Below are positions 19,400 to 26,800 of a DNA stretch of 64,000 bases, piece after piece (the first letter of the stretch is position 1; every line of letters begins with the position of its first letter). The notes below the pieces were generated by a model, which saw nothing but the letters and a program-made list of their open reading frames with translations, was not told the origin of the DNA and did not search any database. Origin of the DNA: Methylocaldum sp002005105 (GTDB lineage Bacteria > Pseudomonadota > Gammaproteobacteria > Methylococcales > Methylococcaceae); assembly GCF_051027545.1 (NCBI RefSeq), contig NZ_CP194902.1, forward strand, positions 2,666,001-2,730,000, read 5' to 3'. A program made the position numbers and the translations under genes.

Positions 19400-20759
19400 G
19401 TCTAACAAGCATGGTAATCGACTGAGGAGACTGCCATGCAAGACTCGATACGACAGTGGGACGCGGAGCTGACCGCACTGCATGCGCGGATTGGCTCGCG
19501 TTTTCGGCGGGCGGAACCGCGGCAACGCGCGTTGGGGTATCTGCGTGGGCTGTTAAGTCCGGTCGCGCGCAAGAACGGCTGGCAGCTGGCGGAGCACTTG
19601 GGGGAGCGGACCCCGGATGGCGTCCAGCGGCTGTTGAATGGCGCTGAGTGGGATGCCGATCGGGTACGGGATGACCTGAGGGCTTACGTGGTGGAGCGGT
19701 TGGCCGATCCAGAGGCGGTGTTAGTGGTGGACGAGACGGGTTTTTTGAAGAAAGGCACGCACTCGGTCGGAGTCAAGCGCCAATACAGTGGCACGGCCGG
19801 CCGCATCGAGAACAGCCAGGTCGGCGTTTTTCTCGCTTATGCCAGTGTGCACGGGGCGGCTTTTCTCGATCGGGCACTGTACCTGCCCAAGGAGTGGGCC
19901 GCCGCCCCCCATCGCCGCGCCGAGGCGCACGTGCCTGAAGGGGTGACGTTTCGCACCAAGCCTGGGTTAGCGTTGGAGATGATCGAACGCGCGTTGGACG
20001 CCGGTGTGCCGTGCCGCTGGGTGACCGGTGATGAGGTGTATGGGGGCGATCGGCGGCTGCGGTTTTGGCTGGAGCAACGGCGCCAGCCGTTTGTGCTGGG
20101 GGTGGCCTGTAACGTGCCGTTGTGGCGTGATGGTCCGGTGTATCGGCCGGCGCAGGAACTCGCCGCCGAACTACCCGCTTCGGCGTGGCAGCGGCACTCG
20201 GCCGGAGACGGTGCCAAGGGGCCACGGGAGTACGACTGGGCGTGGCAGCCTTTGTGGCGGTGGCAACCGACCGCTGAGGAGCGGGCCTGGGGCCATTGGC
20301 TGGTGGTGCGCCGGAGTCTTGAGGATCCGAGCAAGCTGGCGTATTACGTAGCGTTTGCCCCGCGGGAGGGCACGACACTGGAGACCCTGATTCAGGTCGC
20401 CGGGCGACGGTGGACCATTGAAGTGGGCTTCGAGAGGGCCAAGCAGGACTGTGGGTTGGACGAGTATGAGGGACGGACGTGGGACGCCTGGCATCGGCAT
20501 ATCACCTTGGCGCTGCTGGCCCAGGCGTTCTTGGTGGCTATGAGCACCCAAGCGAAAAAAGGGGCACTGAGGCCGGCTTGATCCCATTTACTGCCCCGGA
20601 AGTCCGCCGCTTGCTGGTCCAGGTGCTCTGGACCCGGCGTCCCGAGGCGGCGCATGTGCTGGCCTGGTCACTCTGGCGGCGCCGTCATCAGTGGCGCGCC
20701 AGGCAGTGCCATTATCGACGCCGCTGTCGTGGTCGTCCACCATAACTGCGACTGTAGTA
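19378..20759 (+). mobile_element. IS701-family insertion sequence
   Basis: Terminal inverted repeats TACTACAGCCGCA (19378-19390) and TGCGACTGTAGTA (20747-20759, one mismatch). They are flanked by a perfect 4-bp target duplication TTAG at 19374-19377 and 20760-20763, which fits the YTAR preference of this family. It carries one transposase gene. It inserted exactly at the junction of the PIN gene and the left end of a pre-existing IS5 element. Confidence 0.92.
19436..20581 (+). CDS. IS701-family transposase, C-terminus in the -1 frame
   Basis: 381 residues of a DDE transposase of the IS701 group. The first catalytic Asp sits in LVVDETGFLKKG, another in WVTGDEVYGGDRRL, and the Glu region is RRWTIEVGFERAKQDCGLDEYE. 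The frame ends at 20581 just after an A6G4 run. The usual IS701 ending (LIPFTAPEVRRLL, WRRRHQWRARQCHYRRR) continues in the -1 frame to 20745. This is either a one-base lesion or frameshifting on the A-run. The catalytic core is complete upstream of the slip, so activity cannot be excluded. Confidence 0.88.
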   Translation: MQDSIRQWDAELTALHARIGSRFRRAEPRQRALGYLRGLLSPVARKNGWQLAEHLGERTPDGVQRLLNGAEWDADRVRDDLRAYVVERLADPEAVLVVDETGFLKKGTHSVGVKRQYSGTAGRIENSQVGVFLAYASVHGAAFLDRALYLPKEWAAAPHRRAEAHVPEGVTFRTKPGLALEMIERALDAGVPCRWVTGDEVYGGDRRLRFWLEQRRQPFVLGVACNVPLWRDGPVYRPAQELAAELPASAWQRHSAGDGAKGPREYDWAWQPLWRWQPTAEERAWGHWLVVRRSLEDPSKLAYYVAFAPREGTTLETLIQVAGRRWTIEVGFERAKQDCGLDEYEGRTWDAWHRHITLALLAQAFLVAMSTQAKKGALRPA

Positions 20760-20762
20760 TTA

Positions 20763-21662
20763 GAGCCTATCCCAATAGGCGATAATAAGCGTCTTTAACC
20801 GGTAACCGAGGAGAAGACCCATGGGACTCATTACCGAAGACGATGGCTGGCGGATTCCCGACGCCTTATGGGAAAAGATGTCACCCCTGCTTCCGGTGCA
20901 CGTGCCCAAGCCGCATCCCCTGGGATGTCATCGTCGCCGGGTCGACGACCGTGTGGCGATGAATGCGATTGTGTTCGTCCTGCGTACCGGGTGTCAATGG
21001 AATGCCCTGAATGCGACGGGGATCTGCTCCAGCAGTAGTGCCCACCGCCGGTTCCTGGAATGGGTTGAGGCGGGTATTTTCGAGCGTTTCTGGCAGGAGG
21101 GGTTGCTCGAATACGAGCGGCTCAAGGGCATCGACTGGAGTTGGCTATCCCTGGATGGCGCCACGACCAAGGCGCCCCTGGCCGGCACAAAAAAACGGGG
21201 CCAAATCCGACGGACAGGGGCAAACAGGGGGTCAAGCGCAGCCTGTTGACCGAGGCGGATGGAATCCCACTGGCCGTAGTGGTCGGGGTGCCAACCGCCA
21301 CGACATGAAACTGGTCCGTTCGACGCTGGCGGCGGTTCAAGCCCAGCGGCCCGAACCGACCCCGGAACAGCCCCAAGGATTATGTTTGGATAAAGGGTAT
21401 GACTATGACGAGGTGCGGGATATTGTCCACGCGTTCGGGTTCACGGCCCACCTTCGAACCCGTGGCGAGGAGGCCCAAGCGATCAAGCGGGACGCGGGAT
21501 TCGCAGCGCGGCGCTGGGTCGTAGAGCGCACGCACAGTTGGATGAACCGCTTTCGGCGCATTCTCATCCGCTGGGAAAAGCGGGCGGATACCTATCTCGC
21601 TCTGTTGCATCTGACACTGGGCATCATCACCTGGCGAGCCACCGGCCTATTGGGATAGGCTC
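20763..21662 (+). mobile_element. IS5-family insertion sequence
   Basis: 900 bp bounded by perfect inverted repeats GAGCCTATCCCAATAGG (20763-20779) and its complement (21646-21662). Flanking TTA on both sides (20760-20762 and 21663-21665) is the 3-bp target duplication expected for this group. Excising it together with the IS701 restores an open PIN-toxin frame. Confidence 0.92.
20821..21658 (+). pseudogene. IS5-family transposase, two-frame with an extra one-base deletion
   Basis: The N-terminal half starts at ATG 20821 (ALWEKMSPLLP, VLRTGCQWNAL, LSLDGATTKAPL). At 21191-21197 the heptamer A-AAA-AAA sits in slippery phase, and the conserved continuation (TGPNPTDRGKQGVKRSLL, then EADGIPLAVVVG) is in the -1 frame, so programmed frameshifting is likely normal here. 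A second slip occurs at the GGGG run 21285-21288, where a fifth G is expected. The rest (GANRHDMKLV, CLDKGYDYDEVRDIV, RRWVVERTHSWMNRFRRI) is in the third frame. The second slip probably kills the enzyme. Confidence 0.8.
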
Positions 21663-21665
21663 TTA

Positions 21666-21775
21666 ATATGGGACGGGCAAATTATGAGATTGATAGGCCC
21701 GCCACGAAAATAAAGCCCGATACGGACTGGACGTTAGAAATCGATGAAGAGAGTGGGTCCTCTCTCCGATCGTAA
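21666..21775 (+). pseudogene. Displaced C-terminus of the PIN toxin
   Basis: After removal of both ISs and one copy of each target duplication, the toxin codons ending KKLF read straight on into NMGRANYEIDRPATK and later DTDWTLEIDEESGSS, ending at TAA 21773-21775. The ancestral toxin would be about 204 residues. The spacer to the next locus (21776-22150) shows no gene. Confidence 0.85.
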
Positions 21776-22150
21776 GGAATTTGAGCAACCGAAGACAGGT
21801 TTTGGGCTTAACCCGAGACGATAGCATAAAGCGAAATTCCGTTTTTCATAAAGCAGTTCAACAAACTCCCGGATGAAGCTCTTGTCAGATCGGTTTGTTT
21901 TCTTTCCCTGCCAATGCCGAAAATCAACCGCTCGCAACGTCCGGATCTGAAGAATGTGAGTTCAATTGAGTGGAACTCGGTCATTCAGGAATGGAAGCGG
22001 ATAGACCGTCGCCAAGGAATGGCAGGGTCCGGCCGAAGGCCGGGTCAGGGAGGGCGTTCGAGGGCAATCAAGAAGAGGGTGAATGACGAATGGACGTCCC
22101 GTTTTCGGATTCGATCGGTACGCGCCGATTGGCTCAGTGATGCGAAAACA

Positions 22151-22176
22151 AGTAAACTAACCTTAATTAGTTTACT
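22151..22176. promoter_or_regulatory. Operator-like palindrome of the Phd/VapC operon
   Basis: A perfect 10-bp inverted repeat: AGTAAACTAA, spacer CCTTAA, TTAGTTTACT. It ends 13 bp before the antitoxin start and overlaps the probable -10 region. This is the expected placement for autorepression by a Phd-type antitoxin dimer. Confidence 0.75.
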
Positions 22177-22189
22177 CACGAGTTCCGCC

Positions 22190-22438
22190 ATGCATACCGT
22201 TAATATTCACGAAGCCAAGACTCATTTGTCCCGCCTGGTGGATGAGGCCGCCCGTGGTGAAGCTTTCATTATTGCCAAAGCCGGTAAGCCGTTGGTCAAG
22301 GTTGTGCCCCTCGATGCCACCGAAATCGGCACCCATCGTCGTTTGGGGTTTATGAAAGGCGAAATCAGCGTTCCAGATGACTTCGATCAGATGGGGGCTG
22401 AAACCGTCGAGCGGCTTTTCCAAGACGATGAGCCATGA
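22190..22438 (+). CDS. Phd/YefM-type antitoxin
   Basis: 82 residues from ATG 22190. The longer frame reaching back to 21914 would read through the palindromic operator and is rejected. HTVNIHEAKTHLSRLVDEAA and FIIAKAGKPLVKVVPLD are the Phd/YefM DNA-binding core. The C-terminus (GEISVPDDFDQMG, VERLFQDDEP) is the acidic toxin-binding tail of VapB-like partners of this family. Its stop overlaps the toxin ATG (ATGA). It probably represses its own operon through the 22151-22176 palindrome. Confidence 0.92.
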   Translation: MHTVNIHEAKTHLSRLVDEAARGEAFIIAKAGKPLVKVVPLDATEIGTHRRLGFMKGEISVPDDFDQMGAETVERLFQDDEP

Positions 22439-22821
22439 ATCTCTTGCTGGATACTCATCTTATCCTGTGGGCCGCGGGCGATCCGGATCGGTTTTCGGAT
22501 GAAGCCCGGCAACTCCTGCTGGATACGGCCCATGAGCTGTACTACAGTGCCGCCAGTCTTTGGGAGATCACCATTAAACGAACCCTGGGCCGTTCCGATT
22601 TTCAGGTCGATCCACGTCGCCTATGGCGCATGCTTCCCGTCAGCGGCTATCGAGAGCTGCCCATCACCGGCGAACATGCCATCGCTATCGAAACCCTCCC
22701 GTTGCTGCATAAAGATCCTTTCGATCGTCTTTTGCTGGCACAGGCGCGTGTCGAGAGTTTGACCCTGTTGACTGCAGATCAACAGCTGGCGGGCTATGGA
22801 GCGCCGGTGCGGCTCATTTGA
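22435..22821 (+). CDS. vapC: VapC-family PIN ribonuclease toxin
   Basis: 128 residues, full length for the family. Acidic metal-binding positions are visible: Asp in LLLDTHLILWAAG, Glu in SLWEITIKRTLG, Asp in DPFDRLLLAQA and Asp in LLTADQQLAGYG. It is predicted to cleave RNA (often initiator tRNA in this family) when freed from the antitoxin encoded by the overlapping upstream gene. This is the most intact TA pair of the 18-24 kb cluster. Confidence 0.93.
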   Translation: MNLLLDTHLILWAAGDPDRFSDEARQLLLDTAHELYYSAASLWEITIKRTLGRSDFQVDPRRLWRMLPVSGYRELPITGEHAIAIETLPLLHKDPFDRLLLAQARVESLTLLTADQQLAGYGAPVRLI

Positions 22822-22869
22822 GACGTATGACGAAACCGTTATCCGAGGAAAAAGTTTAACTGCCGGAAG

Positions 22870-23148
22870 TTGGCCTTGAATGCCGATCCATCGCTAATTT
22901 CCGCGGCAGTCAAGAACTGGCTGGGCCCGGCGCCGGAAGAGCGCTGGTGGCTATTCACCATGACCAATGCCGCCACTGGCCATGCCATTCACGGACGCGG
23001 CAAGGGCTGGCGCAAAGCTGTCCGGTTCGCGCTGACGGAAAACCCGGTGACTGATGTGCCCCATGAGCCTTTGCCGGTTATGGACTTTGATTTGACGATG
23101 CAGGAGGCCAAGGGGACGGCGCCGAAACAACGAAACAAACTCAAATAA
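22870..23148 (+). CDS. Hypothetical protein (92 aa)
   Basis: A TTG start at 22870 with a weak CCGGAAG upstream. The central segment ERWWLFTMTNAATGHAIHG, then GWRKAVRFALTENPV, looks like a real globular protein rather than noise, but I do not recognise the family. It lies directly after a 36-bp scrap of the Phd antitoxin gene (22821-22857), so the start may have been altered by that rearrangement. It could be a 5'-truncated gene. Confidence 0.5.
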   Translation: MALNADPSLISAAVKNWLGPAPEERWWLFTMTNAATGHAIHGRGKGWRKAVRFALTENPVTDVPHEPLPVMDFDLTMQEAKGTAPKQRNKLK

Positions 23149-23192
23149 CACCAAGGAAATTGCCGTCCATTCAGGCCGGCTGGGGAGGGAGA

Positions 23193-24278
23193 ATGAAAAG
23201 AGCAATAAATGCCCTTGAAGGCATCAGCCGGAATCCGCTGGTTGTCGCGGGTACGGCTACTTTGGGTGTGATTGCAGGAGTATTCGGCTCGTTATATACG
23301 AGCGAAATCAAGAGTTCTTTTCTGTTTTTCTTGGGCCAAGGCCCGATTTCCTGGGAAGCGACAGCATTCTGGTTACTGTTATTTGTGTTTCTCTTGATGT
23401 TCCAAAGTACGCAGTGGGCGCAGAATCGGATTACCGATCGAGCGCAAAAGGAACTGATCCAAAAATCAGATCAGCTGGAAGGGTTGATAAGAACGATGCC
23501 GCCCGAAGGCTTTTTGGCCAAGTTTGACAAGTTGTACAAGCACAGCTTTGCAACCGCGCTACTGGCTTTTTCTGATGGGGCGGCACGGGAAGATGTGGAA
23601 GAGGCCATACGAATCGTTCTGGACTGCATTGTCTCGCTCGCCCATTATTTTGATGGCAGCCCACCGAATGTTCGCTACAGCGCCAACATCATGCTTTTCC
23701 GGTCATGCGTCAATTTGGAACCGGAGGAGCGTGAAGCATTGCGCAATCGGCTGCAATTCGCGTCGGAAGATACTGACCTTTTAGCCTTGAAGGGCGTGCT
23801 GGATTTGCAATTGGCTTTATCGACGACAACGGCCACGCCTGAACCACTGCCAGACGACCAGCTTGCCCCCTTCGCTCTGCCGGTTCCCAAGACCCCGGAA
23901 AAAGTCGTCAAAGGGAACAATAGATTTCAGGTGCTGCCCGGTGCTCCAGAAGCATTTCAGTTCAAAAAGCTTACCGGTTTTCACGATCTTTCTATGCTTG
24001 AAAGATGGTGTCACGAAAAAGGTGACTTTCGGCCTGGAACCATAGAAGATATTCTTGCTTACTTTAGAACTGGGACTGGTCAAAGTATCAAGTCTTTCTG
24101 TTCGGTGCCCCTTGCTCATTCGGATGAAGAGGAACCTATCGGCGTTCTCAATATCCATAGAGATGCCGAGGATATGTTGAAACAGAAGGGAGCGGTGTTA
24201 TTTATCCCATTGACCACCCCTTTTCGTCTCTTGCTGGTTGATCTGATCCGTTTGCGTTCCCGGCTTGAGACGCAATAA
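23193..24278 (+). CDS. Two-helix membrane protein with C-terminal GAF-like domain
   Basis: 361 residues from ATG 23193, preceded by GGGAGGGAGA; the track's earlier TTG is not needed. Two transmembrane helices (about 14-36, VAGTATLGVIAGVFGSLY; about 50-70, AFWLLLFVFLLMFQ) are followed by a helical cytoplasmic stretch and a C-terminal domain. There SIKSFCSVPLAHSDEEEPIGVLNI, read in two parts around Ala-His, matches the late strands of GAF domains. The helical middle (YKHSFATALLAFSDGAA) also resembles the linker region of GAF sensors. It probably senses a ligand at the membrane. A 57-residue gene follows 31 bp later in the same direction. No nucleotidyltransferase or nuclease partner is next to it. 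Confidence 0.7.
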   Translation: MKRAINALEGISRNPLVVAGTATLGVIAGVFGSLYTSEIKSSFLFFLGQGPISWEATAFWLLLFVFLLMFQSTQWAQNRITDRAQKELIQKSDQLEGLIRTMPPEGFLAKFDKLYKHSFATALLAFSDGAAREDVEEAIRIVLDCIVSLAHYFDGSPPNVRYSANIMLFRSCVNLEPEEREALRNRLQFASEDTDLLALKGVLDLQLALSTTTATPEPLPDDQLAPFALPVPKTPEKVVKGNNRFQVLPGAPEAFQFKKLTGFHDLSMLERWCHEKGDFRPGTIEDILAYFRTGTGQSIKSFCSVPLAHSDEEEPIGVLNIHRDAEDMLKQKGAVLFIPLTTPFRLLLVDLIRLRSRLETQ

Positions 24279-24309
24279 GAATAAATAATTCACGATGGAG
24301 GTAACGGAG

Positions 24310-24483
24310 ATGGCGCAGTCGAATACAGAAACCCGGAAGAAATCTATTCGAGAAGCACTCAACGAGATCGCTGTCCGCGTACGTCAAGAGCGCGAAGATA
24401 CCACGGTCAGGACCTACAAATACAAAGAGGAGAACGGCTACTTCTCCGTCAGCCTCACCCCCGTGGAAAAGAAGCGTGCCTGA
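24310..24483 (+). CDS. Small charged hypothetical protein (57 aa)
   Basis: ATG 24310 is chosen because GGAGGTAACGGAG lies just before it. The ATG at 24295 would put this ribosome site inside the gene. The protein is mostly charged (TRKKSIREALNEIAVRVRQE, then RTYKYKEENGYFSVSL), with a predicted helix followed by a short sheet. It is co-directional with, and 31 bp after, the GAF membrane protein, so a shared transcript is likely. Function unknown. An IS256 scrap begins 7 bp after its stop, so the downstream part of the original operon may have been lost. Confidence 0.65.
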   Translation: MAQSNTETRKKSIREALNEIAVRVRQEREDTTVRTYKYKEENGYFSVSLTPVEKKRA

Positions 24484-24490
24484 CCGGGTC

Positions 24491-24589
24491 ATGCAGCGGA
24501 TCGAGAAGAAATGGACCATGCCGATCCAGGATTGGAAACGGACTTTGAATCACTTCGTGATCCTCTTCGGCGATCGGGTCACCCTATGA
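24491..24589 (+). pseudogene. IS256-family transposase C-terminal relic
   Basis: 32 codons, RIEKKWTMPIQDWKRTLNHF then VILFGDRV, correspond to the conserved C-terminus of IS256 transposases. Sequence resembling an IS256 terminal repeat (TTACACAGTTAACTTGACAC at 24601) follows. The rest of the element is gone. Confidence 0.8.
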
Positions 24590-24702
24590 ACTAACCTCAG
24601 TTACACAGTTAACTTGACACCTCCATCGACTCTATCAAAAGGCGTAATTCCGCCTATTCGATCTGCACCGTTCCTCAAATTCTAGGAACGACAGATTGTT
24701 CG

Positions 24703-25110
24703 TTATGCTGACCTGATTTCTTCCAGCAGATCAGGGTGACGGTTCAGTAACTTGAGGAGTTTCACCAACGCCAATGGTGGCTTAGTCTTGCCATTCTCGT
24801 AGCGCGAGAAGGCATTGATACCGCCGCCAAAAATCTCCGCGGCTTCTCTCTGGTCGAGGGCCAGTTTCTTGCGCACGTCGGCTATGAAACTGGGATCAAC
24901 AATTGATGCATTCACTTGTTTGTTGAATTCCAGCATTAGATTCATGGTGCGCCGCGACTCATCCGCATCCAATAGGGACTCATCGCAAGCCGGACAAAAA
25001 TCACCCGTCACCGCCGGGAGGATTGTCGTTTCGCCTTTGTAGGTGTATGGCATATCGCGGGTGTCATGCACCAGTTCAGCCGTTCCACAGATTGGACATT
25101 TCATAGTCAT
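24703..25110 (-). CDS. mqsA: MqsA antitoxin
   Basis: 135 residues. The N-terminal zinc domain has two CxxC pairs (KCPICG; FCPACDE), which in MqsA bind zinc and neutralise MqsR. The C-terminal helix-turn-helix (LALDQREAAEIFGGGINAF, SRYENGKTKPP) binds DNA as a dimer. Its ATG overlaps the toxin stop. In E. coli MqsA also represses other stress genes through the same palindrome. Length and both domains are complete. Confidence 0.95.
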   Translation of the reverse strand: MTMKCPICGTAELVHDTRDMPYTYKGETTILPAVTGDFCPACDESLLDADESRRTMNLMLEFNKQVNASIVDPSFIADVRKKLALDQREAAEIFGGGINAFSRYENGKTKPPLALVKLLKLLNRHPDLLEEIRSA

Positions 25111-25403
25111 AGCGCCTTAAAAGACACAATGAGCACGTCATCAATGACTGTGAGTTTCAGATAGATCTCTCCAGCTGGCGTGGTAGGCCGGTACACATCC
25201 TGCCACACCTGATGGTCGGCGTGCGTCGTCAGGCTCTTGTAGAAGTCCTTTGGCGTCAGATCCATGATAACGCTGACGATTCCATCAAAATCAAATCCAA
25301 GCACAGAGCCGCCTTCAGGAGCTGTTTTTGTTGCCCTTACCTTACCCTCTGCAATCAATGATTTAATGATTGAGAGTTTGCAGTGGGGCGTGCGCTTTTC
25401 CAT
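25107..25403 (-). CDS. mqsR: MqsR mRNA interferase toxin
   Basis: 98 residues, the size of E. coli MqsR, a RelE-fold ribonuclease cleaving at GCU-type sites. MEKRTPHCKLSIIKSLI, then VIMDLTPKDFYKSLTTHADH and VWQDVYRPTTPAGEIYLKL are characteristic. It is first in the operon, as in E. coli (toxin before antitoxin), with an ATGA overlap to mqsA. The operator palindrome lies 12 bp upstream. It appears intact. Confidence 0.95.
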   Translation of the reverse strand: MEKRTPHCKLSIIKSLIAEGKVRATKTAPEGGSVLGFDFDGIVSVIMDLTPKDFYKSLTTHADHQVWQDVYRPTTPAGEIYLKLTVIDDVLIVSFKAL

Positions 25404-25414
25404 GGGATGACATT

Positions 25415-25427
25415 AACCTACTAGGTT
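25415..25427 (-). promoter_or_regulatory. MqsA operator palindrome
   Basis: AACCT-ACT-AGGTT, exactly the AACCT(N3)AGGTT consensus known for MqsA binding. It lies 12 bp upstream of the mqsR start, where it would cover the promoter. Only one copy is visible. Confidence 0.88.
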
Positions 25428-25844
25428 ATATTTGGCAAGTTGGTTAATCACCCGATATCACCACCACAAAACAACTGAACTGCCAATCCAACTCGGAAAA
25501 ATGGCCCATAGAGGGCTGTAGCGGGCGAATAACGTAGTGATCCGTAGCGATTATGGAGTTCCACTTCATGCCCAATCAAATCACTATTTTGGTCATCCGC
25601 CGGTCATTCCCGGCGATGGCGGTGATCGAGAGCGGAATCCCGCTCTTTTATAAAGCAGTTCAACGAACTCCCGGATGACGCTCTTGTCGATGTCGCAGTA
25701 GTCCGGACGCTCTGAACCCACCTCTCGCCCTGGGATCTCTAGGCGTCTCAATTGATGCGGCAAGGGTGATGGGCCCAAGGATGATCTTTTTTGAAGCCAA
25801 GTTGCGCTATGATGAAAGCCATATGGCTCATCAGGAACCCATTC

Positions 25845-26279
25845 ATGTCGATTACCGAGTCCATTGTTGACCTCTGGGGCGGGCCGTCCATTCTGGGGCC
25901 TCGCGTGCAGGCCGAGCATGAATTGATTCCGTTCTTGCGTCAGAGTCTGCCTTTCGTCACGCTGGAACGGACGATGGCCGCGTTTGCCCTCACCCGGGAA
26001 GAAATCGCGGCTATTTTGGATCTCCCAGGTCGAACCCTGACCCGGCGCAAGCAGCAGCACCGACAGGCCGTCGCCGAATCCGATCGACTGTTCTGCCTCA
26101 GCCGCGTCCTCGCGCATGCCGAGCGCGTACTGGGAATCCGTGGCAAAGCCGCGGAATGGTTGCATCGGCCGAACCGTGCCTTGCACGGATCGGTCCCGGT
26201 GGATCTACTCGATACCGATATTGGCGCCACGCAGGTGGATGACGTGCTGGGGCGACTGGAGCATGGGGTCTTCAGTTGA
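25845..26279 (+). CDS. Xre/MbcA/ParS-type antitoxin
   Basis: 144 residues from ATG 25845, with AGGAA upstream; an earlier in-frame ATG exists at 25791. The N-terminal helix-turn-helix-like region (ERTMAAFALTREEIAAILDL) is followed by the DUF2384 toxin-binding domain (SRVLAHAERVLGIRGKAAEWL, then LDTDIGATQVDDVLGRLEHG). Such antitoxins neutralise RES-domain toxins by blocking the NAD+ site. The stop overlaps the TTG start of the RES gene (TTGA). It is intact although its toxin is frameshifted. Confidence 0.9.
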   Translation: MSITESIVDLWGGPSILGPRVQAEHELIPFLRQSLPFVTLERTMAAFALTREEIAAILDLPGRTLTRRKQQHRQAVAESDRLFCLSRVLAHAERVLGIRGKAAEWLHRPNRALHGSVPVDLLDTDIGATQVDDVLGRLEHGVFS

Positions 26280-26739
26280 TCCGCGTCTGGCGGTTGTGCC
26301 AGACGTTGCATCAAACCACCGCCCTGAGCGGTGACGGTGCCCGCCGCTATGGCGGGCGCTGGAATGTCAAAGGTCAGCCGGTGGTGTACACGGCCGAGAC
26401 CCAGTCTTTAGCGGCCCTGGGGATCCTGATTCACGTCGATACGGATTTGATCGCGAACGATTACTTGGCCTTCGCCATCGATATTCCGGATGACCTTCAG
26501 GTGGAGCGCATCGGGTTAGCGGATCTCCCGCCGACCTGGCGCGACGAATATCCCCCGTTGGCGTGTCAGAAGATGGGTGGGCAATGGCTTGAACAGAGTC
26601 GCACAGCAGTGCTGGCGGCTCCTTCGGCGATCATCCCTTAGAAACCAGTTACCTTCTCAATCCAAATCACCCGGATTTCGCCCGATTGATCGTTCACTCC
26701 GCAGCCCCGTTTGCCTTCGATCACCGGCTTTGGCATTAG
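26276..26739 (+). pseudogene. RES-domain toxin with 3' frameshift
   Basis: A TTG start overlaps the antitoxin stop. The first 121 codons hold the RES core: Arg and Tyr in DGARRYGGRWNVKGQPVVYT, LAALGILIHV, and a Ser in AAPSAIIP. RES toxins degrade NAD+. The frame ends at a TAG near 26639, but the family's conserved ending (ETSYLLNPNHPDFARL) continues one frame over to a TAG at 26737-26739. A single missing base in the CCC run at 26635-26637 explains this. The truncated product lacks about 33 residues that normally complete the fold. Confidence 0.82.
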
Positions 26740-26800
26740 GATTCTCTCGAGTTGGCGATTCTATGGAGTCAATTGATATGACATCTATACAGGTAAGTTT

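Noticed and set aside
19456..20655. Several extra frames in the IS701 element
   Set aside because: Only the 19436 frame and its -1 tail match IS701 transposase; the others are shadows.
25593..26186. Minus-strand 197-residue frame over the Xre antitoxin
   Set aside because: The plus strand encodes a recognised antitoxin with coupled toxin; the minus frame has no recognisable domain.
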